From Bacteroidota bacterium (lineage in GTDB: Bacteria; Bacteroidota; Bacteroidia; Sphingobacteriales; Sphingobacteriaceae): DNA of 41,947 nucleotides. Below are positions 1 through 9,251 of the stretch, piece by piece. Below the pieces are notes generated by a model. That model made no database searches, was not told where the DNA came from, and was given only the letters and a program-made list of their open reading frames with translations. The stretch is from the NCBI GenBank assembly GCA_013286325.1, contig JABDFZ010000013.1, forward strand, positions 1-41,947, given 5' to 3'. The position numbers and the translations under genes are program-made. Position 1 is the first letter of the stretch; every line of letters begins with the position of its first letter.

Positions 1-3000
1 TAATACTTCATTACAATATAACCGGTTTTCGTTTTTAAAGTCCCACCGTCTTTATATTGAAGCTGATAAAAATAGGTGCCGGGTTTTTGCATTGCCCTTG
101 TTTTGTTTGAATGGCCGTCAAACACCCGGTTTGAATTGTCATAGCCTGCTACCTGGTAAACTACCGCACCCCCAGAGTTTATGATGGTGAGCTGATTATC
201 AGGATAGTTTTCAATATTTTTAATGATCAGCACATCGTTAAACCCATCACCATTTGGAGATAGCCCCTGCTTAACCGTAGGCTTGGTTAAGGTAGAGTCC
301 GTTGTAAAATCCGTTGCAATTGCTTCCATGCCACCCATTCCCATCACAACAGCAATACTAAAGTTAGCGACATCATTACCAACGGCATTATAAGCAGTAA
401 CCGTATAATTTGTAGCCGGGCTAACCGCGGTTGGTGTACCACTGATGATACCAGTAGTACCATCAAAGGCAAGTCCAGCGGGCAGGGCAGGGGATAAAGT
501 ATATCCTGTTGGGGTTATTTTACGAATGAGGTTATTGTTATAATCGGCCACATAGATAATACCTGAAGGATCAATAGCCAGGCCCCGTGCCCCATTGAAG
601 GAAGCTGCGGTACCAATGGCGTTAATAGCTCCCGCAGTTCCGCTGCCAGCGAAGGTAGTTACTATGCCTGCCGGAGTTATTTTCCTGATCAGGTTATTGC
701 CTGCATCGGCAACATAAACGTTTCCCGCTGCATCAAGAGCAACACTTAAAGGACTGTTAAAAGAGGCACCGGTACCTGTGCCATTAACTGCCCCGGCTGT
801 GCCGCTTCCAGCAAAGGTACTTACTACAGCAGCCGGCGTTATTTTGCGGATTAGGTTATTACTGCCATCTGCCACATACAAATTACCTGCTGCATCAATA
901 TCAATCCCAAAAGGGCCGTGGAATGAAGCCGCTGTTCCGGTACCATTGGTAGCTCCGGCTGCACCACTTCCGGCAAATATGGATACTACTCCGGCAGGCG
1001 TTATCTTGCGGATATGATTGCCGGAATAATCGGTTACAAACACATTTCCAGCAGCATCAACAACAACGCCATGCGGGCTGTAAAAAGAAGCAGCAGTACC
1101 AGTACCGTTGGTAGAACCTGCCACACCGCTACCTGCAAAAGTGGTCACCACACCGCCAGGGGTTATCTTACGGATGAGGTTATTACCCATATCAGCTACA
1201 TATACATTTCCTGCGGCATCCAAAGCAACACCCGTAGGGCTATGAAAAGAAGCCGCGGTACCTGTGCCATTCACAGCACCAGCTGTGCCGCTGCCTGCCA
1301 GGGTGGTTACTACTCCGACAGGAGTAACCTTACGGATAAGATTATTCGTATAATCAGCTACATACACATTTCCTGCAGCATCAGAAGCCATTCCGGTAGG
1401 GTAACGGAAAGAGGCGGCTGCCCCTGTACCATTAGCTGCCCCGGCAACACTTCCGGCAAAGGCGCTTACCTGGCTGTAAATGGTAGCAGGAACTGCTCCA
1501 CCTGTGTTTGTAGGCATTAAGGAAACAGCTGTGCCTGTTGTGAAACTGTTGGGAGTGGTATAAGAAATATTGGGAATCGGCGCTGAATTTGTAACAGTAA
1601 TATTTACTGTTGCTACGTCTGTTCCAACCGCATTATAAGCGGTAACAGTATAATTTGCAGCTGGGCTTGCAGTAGTTGGCGTACCACTGATAATGCCCGT
1701 AGCGCTGTCAAAAATAAGCCCTGCAGGCAGTATAGGTGATAAAGTATAGCCTGTAGGCGTAATTTTTCGGATGAGGCTATTATTATAATCAGCTATGTAA
1801 ATAATACCTGATGGATCAATAGCGAGTCCGCGCGGCCCATTAAAGGAAGCAGCTGTGCCAATTGCATTCATTGCTCCAACAGTCCCGCTACCTGCAAGGG
1901 TGGTTACTACGCCCGCCGGAGTTATCTTCCTGATCAGGTTATTGCCTGCATCGGCAACAAATACATTGCCTGTTGCATCAAGGGCAAGATTTAAGGGGCT
2001 ATTAAATGAAGCAGTAGTACCTGTACCGTTCACCGCTCCGGCAGTCCCGCTTCCTGCAAGGGTGGTCACTACCGCTGCAGGTGTAATTTTACGAATTAAG
2101 TTATTAGTTCCGTCGGCTACATAAAGATTACCAGCAGCATCAATACCAATACCGAAAGGGCCATTAAAAGAAGCAGCAATACCTGTACCATTCACCGCGC
2201 CTGCAGCACCGCTCCCGGCAAAAGTAGTCACCACTCCGGCAGGTGTTATTTTCCGGATATGATCGCCTGAATAATCGGCAACAAACACATTTCCAACAGC
2301 ATCAACAGTAATACCATGTGGACTTGAAAAACTTGCGGCAGTACCTGTACCATTTACAGAACCTGCAGTACCGCTGCCAGCAAAAGTGGTTACTACACCA
2401 GCAGGTGTTATCTTCCGGATAAGGTTATTCCCCATATCGGCTACGTACACATTTCCTGCAGCATCAAGGGCAACCCCAATAGGACTATGGAAAGATGCCG
2501 CAGTTCCGGTGCCATTAACTGCACCTGCAGTCCCGCTACCCGCAAAAGTGGTTACCACACCAGCCGGTGTAATTTTTCGAATGAGGTTATTACTATAATC
2601 AGCAACATAAATATTGCCCATAGCGTCTGAAACCATTCCGCAAGGGTACCTGAAGGAAGCTGCGGCCCCCGTACCGTTTGCAGCACCTGTAGTGCTGCCA
2701 GCAAAGGCACTTACTTGGCTATAAATAGTGGCAGGCACTGCCCCTCCAGTGTTAGTGGGAGCTAATGAAACCGATGTACCTGTAGGATATATATCAGGTG
2801 TTGCATAAGAAATATGTGGAACCGGTGCTGAATTTGTAACAGCAATACTGAAGTTAGCTACATCATTACCTACTGCGTTATAAGCAGTAACGGTATAATT
2901 TGTAGCCGGGCTCACCGCGGTTGGTGTGCCACTGATAATACCAGTAGTACCATCAAAAGCAAGACCAGCAGGCAGGGCAGGAGATAAAGTATAACCTGTA

Positions 3001-6000
3001 GGCGTAATTTTCCGGATAAGGTTATTGTTATAATCGGCTACATAGATAATACCTGAAGGATCAATAGCCAGACCCCGGGCTCCATTAAAGGAAGCTGCGG
3101 TGCCAATGGCATTCACTGCTCCTGCAGTTCCGCTGCCAGCGAAGGTAGTTACTATGCCTGCCGGAGTTATCTTTCTGATCAGGTTATTACCTGCATCGGC
3201 AACAAACACATTTCCTGTTGCATCAAGCGCCAGGTTCCATGGGCTGCTAAACGAAGCCGCAGTACCCGTTCCATTCACTGCCCCGGCTGTCCCGCTTCCC
3301 GCAAAGGTAGTTACTACCGCAGCTGGGGTTATTTTGCGAATAAGATTGTTCACCCCATCGGCCACATACAGATTACCTGTTGCATCAATATCAATCCCAA
3401 AAGGGCCATGGAATGAAGCCGCTGTTCCGGTACCATTGACAGCACCTGCGGCACCATTACCCGCAAAGATGGATACTACACCAGCAGGTGTTATTTTTCT
3501 GATATGATCACCTGAATAATCAGTTACAAACACATTACCAGCAGCATCAACCACTACGCCATGCGGGCTACTAAAACTTGCAGCAGTACCTATCCCGTTA
3601 GCTGAACCTGCCACACCACTACCTGCAAAAGTGGTTACCACGCCACCAGGAGTAATTTTACGGATGAGATTATTCCCTGCATCAGCCACATACACATTTC
3701 CTGCAGCATCGAGCGCAACCCCTGTAGGACTATGAAAAGAAGTGGCAATACCTGTGCCGTTCACAGCACCGGCTGTGCCGCTGCCTGCCAGGGTGGTGAC
3801 CACTCCGGCAGGAGTGATCTTACGGATAAGATTATTTGTATAATCAGCTACATACACATTACCTGCAGCATCAGAGGCCATCCCGGTAGGATACCTGAAA
3901 GAGGCGGCTGCCCCTGTCCCGTTGGCACTTCCGGCAACACTTCCGGCAAAGGCACTTACCTGGCTGTAAATAGTAGCAGGCACTGCTCCACCTGTATTCG
4001 TAGGTGCTAAGGAAATAGCTGTGCCTGTTGCGAAACTGTTGGATGCTGTATATGAAATATTGGGAACCGATACCTGTATTTTTACATTTAAAACTGTTGT
4101 ATCGGCACCTGTGGCATTATAGGTCACAATATTATAATTTGTTGCCGGAGTAATTACTGTTGGGGTGCCGCTAATTACGCCTGTTTTATTATTAAAAGCT
4201 AAACCCGCTGGTAAAACAGGGTTTATATAGTAACCACCGATCGGGCTGATTTTTTTAACAGCGCTATTCAAATAATCTGCAATATATATGTTGCCTGCCC
4301 AATCTACGGCTAAGCCAAATGGTCTGTTAAATCCGGAACCAAAGGAAACCATGGCGCCGCCACCAACGGGGATTTCTTTTACAGCATAATTTAAATCGTC
4401 TACTACAAATAAATTACCGGCAGCATCAACTGCTACACTTGTAGGGCTATTGAAAGCGGAGCTAACAGTAACAGGTGTATTGCTGCCAAACGGAATCTTT
4501 TTAATGGCATTATTTCCATAATCGGCAACAAACACATTGCCTGCAGTATCAACTGCCACGCTAATCGGGTTGGAAAAACCAGAACCTATAATAACCGGAA
4601 CGTTACTGCCGGCAGGAATCTTCTTTACGGCATTGTTACTATAATCGGCTATGTATAAATTACCAGCGGCATCAACAGCTATGCCAAACGGGTTAGTAAA
4701 ACCCGAACCAATAGTGATGGGTGCACCACCACCAACCGGAATCATTTTTATAAGGCTGTTTCCTTCATCGCTTACATACACGTTTCCTGCAGCATCAACT
4801 GCCACATCCGCAGGGCTATTAAAGCCCGATCCTATAATTACTGGTGCACCTCCGCCAACCGGGATTTTCTTTACTGCGTTATTGCTTCTGTCGGCCACGT
4901 ATATGTTGCCGGCAGCATCAGCAGCTACGCCAGTTGGAAGGGAAAAGCCGGAACCTAAAACCGCCGGAACTGAACCATAGCCCGGAGCAAGCACCGGACC
5001 GCCAGTATTCGCAGGCGATAATGCCGCTATAGCCGTACCCGGATTATAAATTTTAGGGCTGCTATAACTAATTGAAGGTGCAGGAAATTGGTTAACAGTT
5101 ATATTTAAAATTGCCGAACCATTGCCACCTGCATTAAAACCAGTAATGGTATAGTTTGTTGAAGGACTTACTACTGTTGGAGTTCCGCTTATTATTCCTG
5201 TACTACTATCAAAACTTAAACCAGCAGGTAATGCAGGATTTATGTAAAACCCGCCAACAACCTTAATTTCTTTTACAGCATTATTAAAATAGTCAGCTAC
5301 AAAAATATTACCGGTAATATCAACCGCTACCCCATATGGACTACTGAAGCCCTGCCCCAGGGTGAATGCGGCACCACCGCCAACAGGTATTTCTTTTACT
5401 GCATTGGCATCCCGCTCATTCAAAAATACATTACCACTAGCATCAACTGCTACACCATATGGGCCGAGAAAGCCCGAGCCTATAGTAACAGGTGTACCCC
5501 CGCCAACAGGGATTTTCTTTATTGCTCCATTGAATGAATCGGCTACATAAATATTGCCTGCTAAATCTATAGCCACGCCATTAGGATGGTTAAACCCCGA
5601 CCCCAAAGTGAGGTAAGCACCACCTCCAACAGGTACTTCTCTTATCGCACTGGCATTAAATTCTGCTACGTACAAATTGCCCACAGCATCAACAGCAATA
5701 CCTGTAGGGCCATTAAAGCCCGTTGCCGCGTTCACTGTACTGCCACCTCCAACAGGTATTTTTCTTATTACACCGTTCACAAAATCGCTAACATACACAT
5801 TGCCTGCCGCATCTACTGCTATACCGGCTGGGTTTATGCTCCCTGCTGTCAAATTAACCGGAGTACCACCTCCGACAGGTATCTTCTGAATCAAACCATT
5901 TGTATTGGTAACATAAATATTATCGGCTGCATCAACAGCTACTGCTGGTGGCCTATTTTGCGCAGCTGATATAACTGTTGGAGTTTTGCTGTAGCTAAAG

Positions 6001-8294
6001 CCAGGTACTACTCCGCCTACTACCGGATGCAATGCTGAAACAGCATGATTTATAACATAGGTTTGAGGACTGGTATAGCTAATGGTTGGCGGCGCCGGAA
6101 TAACTGTTGTAATATTTACAGTGGCCGAACTATTTGTTACGCTGTTATAAGCCGTAACTGTATAGTTTGTTGCCGGAGTTCCTGTGGCTGGCGTACCCCC
6201 TATGGCTCCGGTTGCACTGTTAAAAGTTAACCCTGCAGGTAAAGCATTAATAAAGTATCCGCCAAGAGGGTTGATCTCCTTGATTGTGTGACTATTATAA
6301 TCAGCTACAAGCAAATTTCCTTTACTATCTGCAACTATGCCATAAGGTTGACTGAAATTGGAATTTAGAGTAATAACACTTCCGTTACCTGCAAGTATTT
6401 CTTTTACTGTATTGCTTCCCTGATCTGTCACATATACATTGCCTGCAACATCTACTGTTATTCCATAAGGATTAACAAATCCAGAGCCTAATGAAGCCAC
6501 TGCACCGCCACCTACGGGGAGCACTTTTATGGGCCCGTTAGCTGCTGTGCCAAAATATACGTTACCGGCAGCATCGAGTGCCACACTGATAGGAGCGTTG
6601 TAATTCGATCCAAGATTTGCCAAAGTACCGGTACTAACAAAATACTCTTTAACCCAACCGCTGCCATTATCAGCTATGTATATATTTCCTGCAGCATCTA
6701 ATGCTATACCCATTGGGTGATTTAATGACGTAGTTAATGTTTGAGCAGGTCCTGCGCCTGAAGGGTATTTCTTGAGGGAATTATTGCCATAATCAACCAC
6801 ATATACATTTCCTGCCGCATCGACCGCTACACCTGTGGGAGTAACATACCCCGAGCCTATGCTAACAGGTGCTCCGCCAAGAGCCGGAAATTTCTTTACA
6901 GTGGCATTACCTACATCGGCAACGTAAGTATTCCCGGCTGCATCCATTGTAATACTGCGCGGCCCGCTTAGGCTTGATAAAAAGTTTGTTGCACTGGCAC
7001 TGTAAGCCGGGGCTGCCACACCACTCGATGTTGGTATCAGAGGGGTAATAGGAACCCCTGTGGTATAAGTTTGCGGACTGCTGTAACTTATTGTAACAGG
7101 TGCGCTTGTAATGTTAACTATAGCAGAAGCACTGCCACTGCTATTATATGCTGTTATAGTATAATTTGTTGCCGGGCTTACTACTGTTGGCGTACCGCTT
7201 ATTATACCAGTGGCATTGTCAAAAGCTAAACCGAGAGGTAATGGCGAGCCTAAATAATAACCACCAACCGGTGCAATTTTATAAACTTTTTCTGCATAAT
7301 AATCACTGGCGTAAACATTGCCTGATGGGTCAACAACAGCGCCGGTCACTATATCAAGATTAGAAGAGATGACAATTGGAGCGCCGCCGCCTACTGGTAT
7401 TTCTTTTACTGCTGAATGATTATAATCGGCAACAAATACATTACCAGAGGCATCTACACCTACTCCGTATGGATTACTGAAGCCGGAACCCAAAATAACT
7501 TGCGGGCTACCGTCTGCTGGGATCTTTGTTACATTGCTATTATTATAATCGGATACATACACATTGCCTGCCGCATCAACAGCCACACCTGATGGGCCCG
7601 AAAAACCAGTGCCTATTACAACAGGAATATTACTACCAGCAGGTATCTTCTTTACCAAACCGTGGCCATTATCAGCTACATAAACGTTGCCCACAGCATC
7701 GGCAGCAACCCCATAAGGGCCAACGAATCCCGACCCAATAGCTACTGTAGCGCCACCGCCAACCGGTATTTTCTTTATGGCATTATTATTAAAATCAGAT
7801 ACATATACATTACCCGCTCCGTCAACTGCTACTCCGTCGGGACCATTAAAGCCTGTACCAATGGTGGTTGTGGCCCCACCTCCAACAGGAATTTCCTTCA
7901 CTGCATTATTAGTAAAATCGGCCACAAAAATATTACCCATTGCATCTACTGCAACGCCCCGTGGGGCACCAAACCCGGTACCCACACTTGTTGTAGTTGT
8001 ACTATAGGCAGCAGCAGCCACTCCACTGCTTGTTGGCGCTAAAGGAGTAATAGTTACACCCGTTATATAATTTTTAGGGCTGCTGTAACTAATTGTTGGT
8101 AAAACAAGTGCATTTAACTGGTTTATTTTTGTAGTTGATGACTTTGTAATATAATTGGCCTTATATACCGGCTTGATGCCGGCATAGAGATCATTCCCCA
8201 AACAAAAAGTAATAACAAATAACGATAAGTATATTTTGTTAATAAGGGCTGCTGCTACAAATTGGGTTCGTAACGAAGGTAAAGTTGTTTTCAT
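1..8294 (-). CDS. Giant secreted NHL-propeller / Ig-like repeat protein with type IX sorting domain (3' end cut by window edge)
   Basis: The frame is open from the ATG at 8294-8292 to the left edge, 2764 codons. The last two bases (TA) probably begin the stop. Residues 1 to about 38 form a signal peptide with hydrophobic core IYLSLFVITFCLG. The body is seven modules. Each has six NHL blades (core xPxGVAVDAAGNVYVADxxNN) and then a putative-Ig module with the signature LPAGLxFDxxTGxISGTPT. The first four modules use blades of about 40 residues ending KKIPVGGG. The last three use longer blades of about 54 residues carrying FAGSGTAG and ending RKITPAG. The C-terminal ~95 residues match the gliding-motility-associated (CHU_C, type B) sorting domain: SPNGDGFND, IENYPDN, VFDG, and a KTGYIVMKY end. 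Known of the families: NHL propellers bind protein or glycan ligands, and this tail directs type IX export and surface anchoring. The ligand is unknown; an adhesin or surface scaffold is inferred. Confidence 0.93.
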   Translation of the reverse strand, partial: MKTTLPSLRTQFVAAALINKIYLSLFVITFCLGNDLYAGIKPVYKANYITKSSTTKINQLNALVLPTISYSSPKNYITGVTITPLAPTSSGVAAAAYSTTTTSVGTGFGAPRGVAVDAMGNIFVADFTNNAVKEIPVGGGATTTIGTGFNGPDGVAVDGAGNVYVSDFNNNAIKKIPVGGGATVAIGSGFVGPYGVAADAVGNVYVADNGHGLVKKIPAGSNIPVVIGTGFSGPSGVAVDAAGNVYVSDYNNSNVTKIPADGSPQVILGSGFSNPYGVGVDASGNVFVADYNHSAVKEIPVGGGAPIVISSNLDIVTGAVVDPSGNVYASDYYAEKVYKIAPVGGYYLGSPLPLGLAFDNATGIISGTPTVVSPATNYTITAYNSSGSASAIVNITSAPVTISYSSPQTYTTGVPITPLIPTSSGVAAPAYSASATNFLSSLSGPRSITMDAAGNTYVADVGNATVKKFPALGGAPVSIGSGYVTPTGVAVDAAGNVYVVDYGNNSLKKYPSGAGPAQTLTTSLNHPMGIALDAAGNIYIADNGSGWVKEYFVSTGTLANLGSNYNAPISVALDAAGNVYFGTAANGPIKVLPVGGGAVASLGSGFVNPYGITVDVAGNVYVTDQGSNTVKEILAGNGSVITLNSNFSQPYGIVADSKGNLLVADYNSHTIKEINPLGGYFINALPAGLTFNSATGAIGGTPATGTPATNYTVTAYNSVTNSSATVNITTVIPAPPTISYTSPQTYVINHAVSALHPVVGGVVPGFSYSKTPTVISAAQNRPPAVAVDAADNIYVTNTNGLIQKIPVGGGTPVNLTAGSINPAGIAVDAAGNVYVSDFVNGVIRKIPVGGGSTVNAATGFNGPTGIAVDAVGNLYVAEFNASAIREVPVGGGAYLTLGSGFNHPNGVAIDLAGNIYVADSFNGAIKKIPVGGGTPVTIGSGFLGPYGVAVDASGNVFLNERDANAVKEIPVGGGAAFTLGQGFSSPYGVAVDITGNIFVADYFNNAVKEIKVVGGFYINPALPAGLSFDSSTGIISGTPTVVSPSTNYTITGFNAGGNGSAILNITVNQFPAPSISYSSPKIYNPGTAIAALSPANTGGPVLAPGYGSVPAVLGSGFSLPTGVAADAAGNIYVADRSNNAVKKIPVGGGAPVIIGSGFNSPADVAVDAAGNVYVSDEGNSLIKMIPVGGGAPITIGSGFTNPFGIAVDAAGNLYIADYSNNAVKKIPAGSNVPVIIGSGFSNPISVAVDTAGNVFVADYGNNAIKKIPFGSNTPVTVSSAFNSPTSVAVDAAGNLFVVDDLNYAVKEIPVGGGAMVSFGSGFNRPFGLAVDWAGNIYIADYLNSAVKKISPIGGYYINPVLPAGLAFNNKTGVISGTPTVITPATNYNIVTYNATGADTTVLNVKIQVSVPNISYTASNSFATGTAISLAPTNTGGAVPATIYSQVSAFAGSVAGSANGTGAAASFRYPTGMASDAAGNVYVADYTNNLIRKITPAGVVTTLAGSGTAGAVNGTGIATSFHSPTGVALDAAGNVYVADAGNNLIRKITPGGVVTTFAGSGVAGSANGIGTAASFSSPHGVVVDAAGNVFVTDYSGDHIRKITPAGVVSIFAGNGAAGAVNGTGTAASFHGPFGIDIDATGNLYVADGVNNLIRKITPAAVVTTFAGSGTAGAVNGTGTAASFSSPWNLALDATGNVFVADAGNNLIRKITPAGIVTTFAGSGTAGAVNAIGTAASFNGARGLAIDPSGIIYVADYNNNLIRKITPTGYTLSPALPAGLAFDGTTGIISGTPTAVSPATNYTVTAYNAVGNDVANFSIAVTNSAPVPHISYATPDIYPTGTSVSLAPTNTGGAVPATIYSQVSAFAGSTTGAANGTGAAASFRYPCGMVSDAMGNIYVADYSNNLIRKITPAGVVTTFAGSGTAGAVNGTGTAASFHSPIGVALDAAGNVYVADMGNNLIRKITPAGVVTTFAGSGTAGSVNGTGTAASFSSPHGITVDAVGNVFVADYSGDHIRKITPAGVVTTFAGSGAAGAVNGTGIAASFNGPFGIGIDAAGNLYVADGTNNLIRKITPAAVVTTLAGSGTAGAVNGTGTTASFNSPLNLALDATGNVFVADAGNNLIRKITPAGVVTTLAGSGTVGAMNAIGTAASFNGPRGLAIDPSGIIYIADYNNSLIRKITPTGYTLSPILPAGLIFDSATGIISGTPTTASPAANYTVTAYNAVGTDVATVNITVTNSAPIPNISYTTPNSFTTGTAVSLMPTNTGGAVPATIYSQVSAFAGSVAGAANGTGAAASFRYPTGMASDAAGNVYVADYTNNLIRKVTPVGVVTTLAGSGTAGAVNGTGTAASFHSPTGVALDAAGNVYVADMGNNLIRKITPGGVVTTFAGSGVAGSTNGTGTAASFYSPHGVVVDAAGNVFVTDYSGNHIRKITPAGVVSIFAGSGAAGATNGTGTAASFHGPFGIDIDAAGNLYVADGSNNLIRKITPAAVVSTFAGSGTAGAVNGTGTGASFNSPLSVALDAAGNVYVADAGNNLIRKITPAGIVTTFAGSGTAGAINAIGTAASFNGARGLAIDPSGIIYVADYNNNLIRKITPTGYTLSPALPAGLAFDGTTGIISGTPTAVSPATNYTVTAYNAVGNDVANFSIAVVMGMGGMEAIATDFTTDSTLTKPTVKQGLSPNGDGFNDVLIIKNIENYPDNQLTIINSGGAVVYQVAGYDNSNRVFDGHSNKTRAMQKPGTYFYQLQYKDGGTLKTKTGYIVMKY
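349..4070. repeat. Three tandem 1245-bp coding repeats (about 349-1593, 1594-2838, 2839-4070)
   Basis: Anchor words recur at exact 1245-bp spacing (415 codons): tggct at 1471, 2716 and 3961; cctgt at 505, 1750 and 2995; tttg at 409, 1654 and 2899. Each unit encodes one six-blade NHL propeller plus one Ig-like module. The DNA itself is strongly similar, not just the protein, and most differences are single-base and look synonymous. This points to recent duplication or ongoing homogenisation. Confidence 0.9.
4071..8100. repeat. Four older propeller modules of 333-339 codons
   Basis: The Ig-like module anchor (tttgttgcc or equivalent) lies at 7165, 6166, 5155 and 4138, giving spacings of 999, 1011 and 1017 bp, all multiples of three. 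The next step into the 1245-bp set is 1239 bp. Within each module six blades are spaced by about 120 bp. The DNA is more diverged than in the 1245-bp units, so these modules look older. Confidence 0.8.
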
Positions 8295-8400
8295 AACACA
8301 GTGTTTTCTATTGTTGAGTGATAAGTTGATGCACTTTTTATTCAGACTTGTTGTTTAGGCCAGCAAAACCGGGATTAGATTATCCAACGTTATAATGTAA

Positions 8401-8417
8401 TTTGCTGACCGAGCAAA
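8401..8417. promoter_or_regulatory. Short inverted repeat upstream of the NHL gene
   Basis: TTTGCT-GACCG-AGCAAA is a perfect 6-bp inverted repeat about 107 bp upstream of the start codon of the NHL-propeller gene, in the 278-bp gap between that gene and the response-regulator gene. It could be an operator or a small hairpin. No clear TAnnTTTG promoter element was found on the minus strand in this gap. Confidence 0.25.
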
Positions 8418-8572
8418 GCTGCATTTTTAATTGTGGGTGAACAATCGCATAAGTATGTGAAAATGAGTGGGGGAGGTAATGATATAAATGAGGAAACTAA
8501 GAAGTTAAGGGTTAGGTATAAGAGCCTGGAATCAATGGTTGGGATGTGAGAATCGGGTAAATATCAATTGCC

Positions 8573-9208
8573 TTAAACCAACTTATCATTTATCGCCCTT
8601 ACAATAGCCTCTGATCTGGAATGAACTTCCAGTTTTTCATATACACATCTTATATACGAGCGTACTGTATCAACTGAAATAAAATGTTTTTGGGCTATCA
8701 TTTTATAGGTTAAGCCTTTAACCAGGCCATTAAGTACTTCGGTTTCCCTTGAGCTCAGATAGATCTTTTCTTTTTTTCCGCTTTGCTGGTGCTGTATATT
8801 CTGAAATATGATCCTTGCGATGGATGGTGTAAGCGGGGAGCCGCCTTTATATAAAATTCGTATATTCTCCAAGATATTTTCGGGAATTGCGCTCTTAATT
8901 AAATAGCCGGAGGCACCTGCATAAATGGCTTCCATAATTTTATCTTCCTGCTCAACTACCGTTAGCATCAATATATTTATAAACGGATACTTTTCTTTTA
9001 TTCTGCGGGTATATGATATGCCATTTTCGCCTGGAAGATCAATATCCATCAGGATAACATCAGGAACCTCATCGTTCTCAAAATTAATCCGCGCGCTGGC
9101 ACATTCATAATCTCCTACGCAAATAAAATCGTCCGATAGTGCGATCAGGCTTTTAAGTGCTTGTCTTAAATTTTGATTATCTTCAACTATCAGAACCTTG
9201 ATTGGCAT
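8573..9208 (-). CDS. Response regulator, NarL/LuxR family
   Basis: A 211-residue DNA-binding response regulator. The receiver domain (about 3-120) has the acidic pocket E9/D10, the phosphoacceptor D55 in DVILMDIDLPG, T83, and the conserved lysine K105 in GYLIKSA. The LuxR-type helix-turn-helix covers about 148-205, with LSSRETEVL, IAQKHFISVDTVRSYI and a final EAIVRA. It lies 43 bp downstream of the propeller histidine kinase on the same strand, so the two almost certainly form one operon and one phosphorelay. The target genes cannot be read from the sequence. The giant NHL gene just downstream, the GH31 gene opposite, and the operon itself are the neighbouring candidates. Confidence 0.93.
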   Translation of the reverse strand: MPIKVLIVEDNQNLRQALKSLIALSDDFICVGDYECASARINFENDEVPDVILMDIDLPGENGISYTRRIKEKYPFINILMLTVVEQEDKIMEAIYAGASGYLIKSAIPENILENIRILYKGGSPLTPSIARIIFQNIQHQQSGKKEKIYLSSRETEVLNGLVKGLTYKMIAQKHFISVDTVRSYIRCVYEKLEVHSRSEAIVRAINDKLV

Positions 9209-9251
9209 ATCGTCTAATGTAGGTTAATTACTAATATATAGTATAGCATGT

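Noticed and set aside
349..4070. CRISPR-like or non-coding tandem repeat array
   Set aside because: The repeats are long (1245 bp, with about 160-bp sub-repeats), keep the reading frame exactly, and encode NHL blades. There are no short identical repeats with unique spacers.
778..8042. Many plus-strand open frames of 60-168 codons rich in Pro, Ala and Val, or Cys and Ser
   Set aside because: They lie antisense to the NHL-propeller gene and repeat with its period. They arise from the biased repeat codons on the opposite strand and have no independent start signals or recognisable domains.
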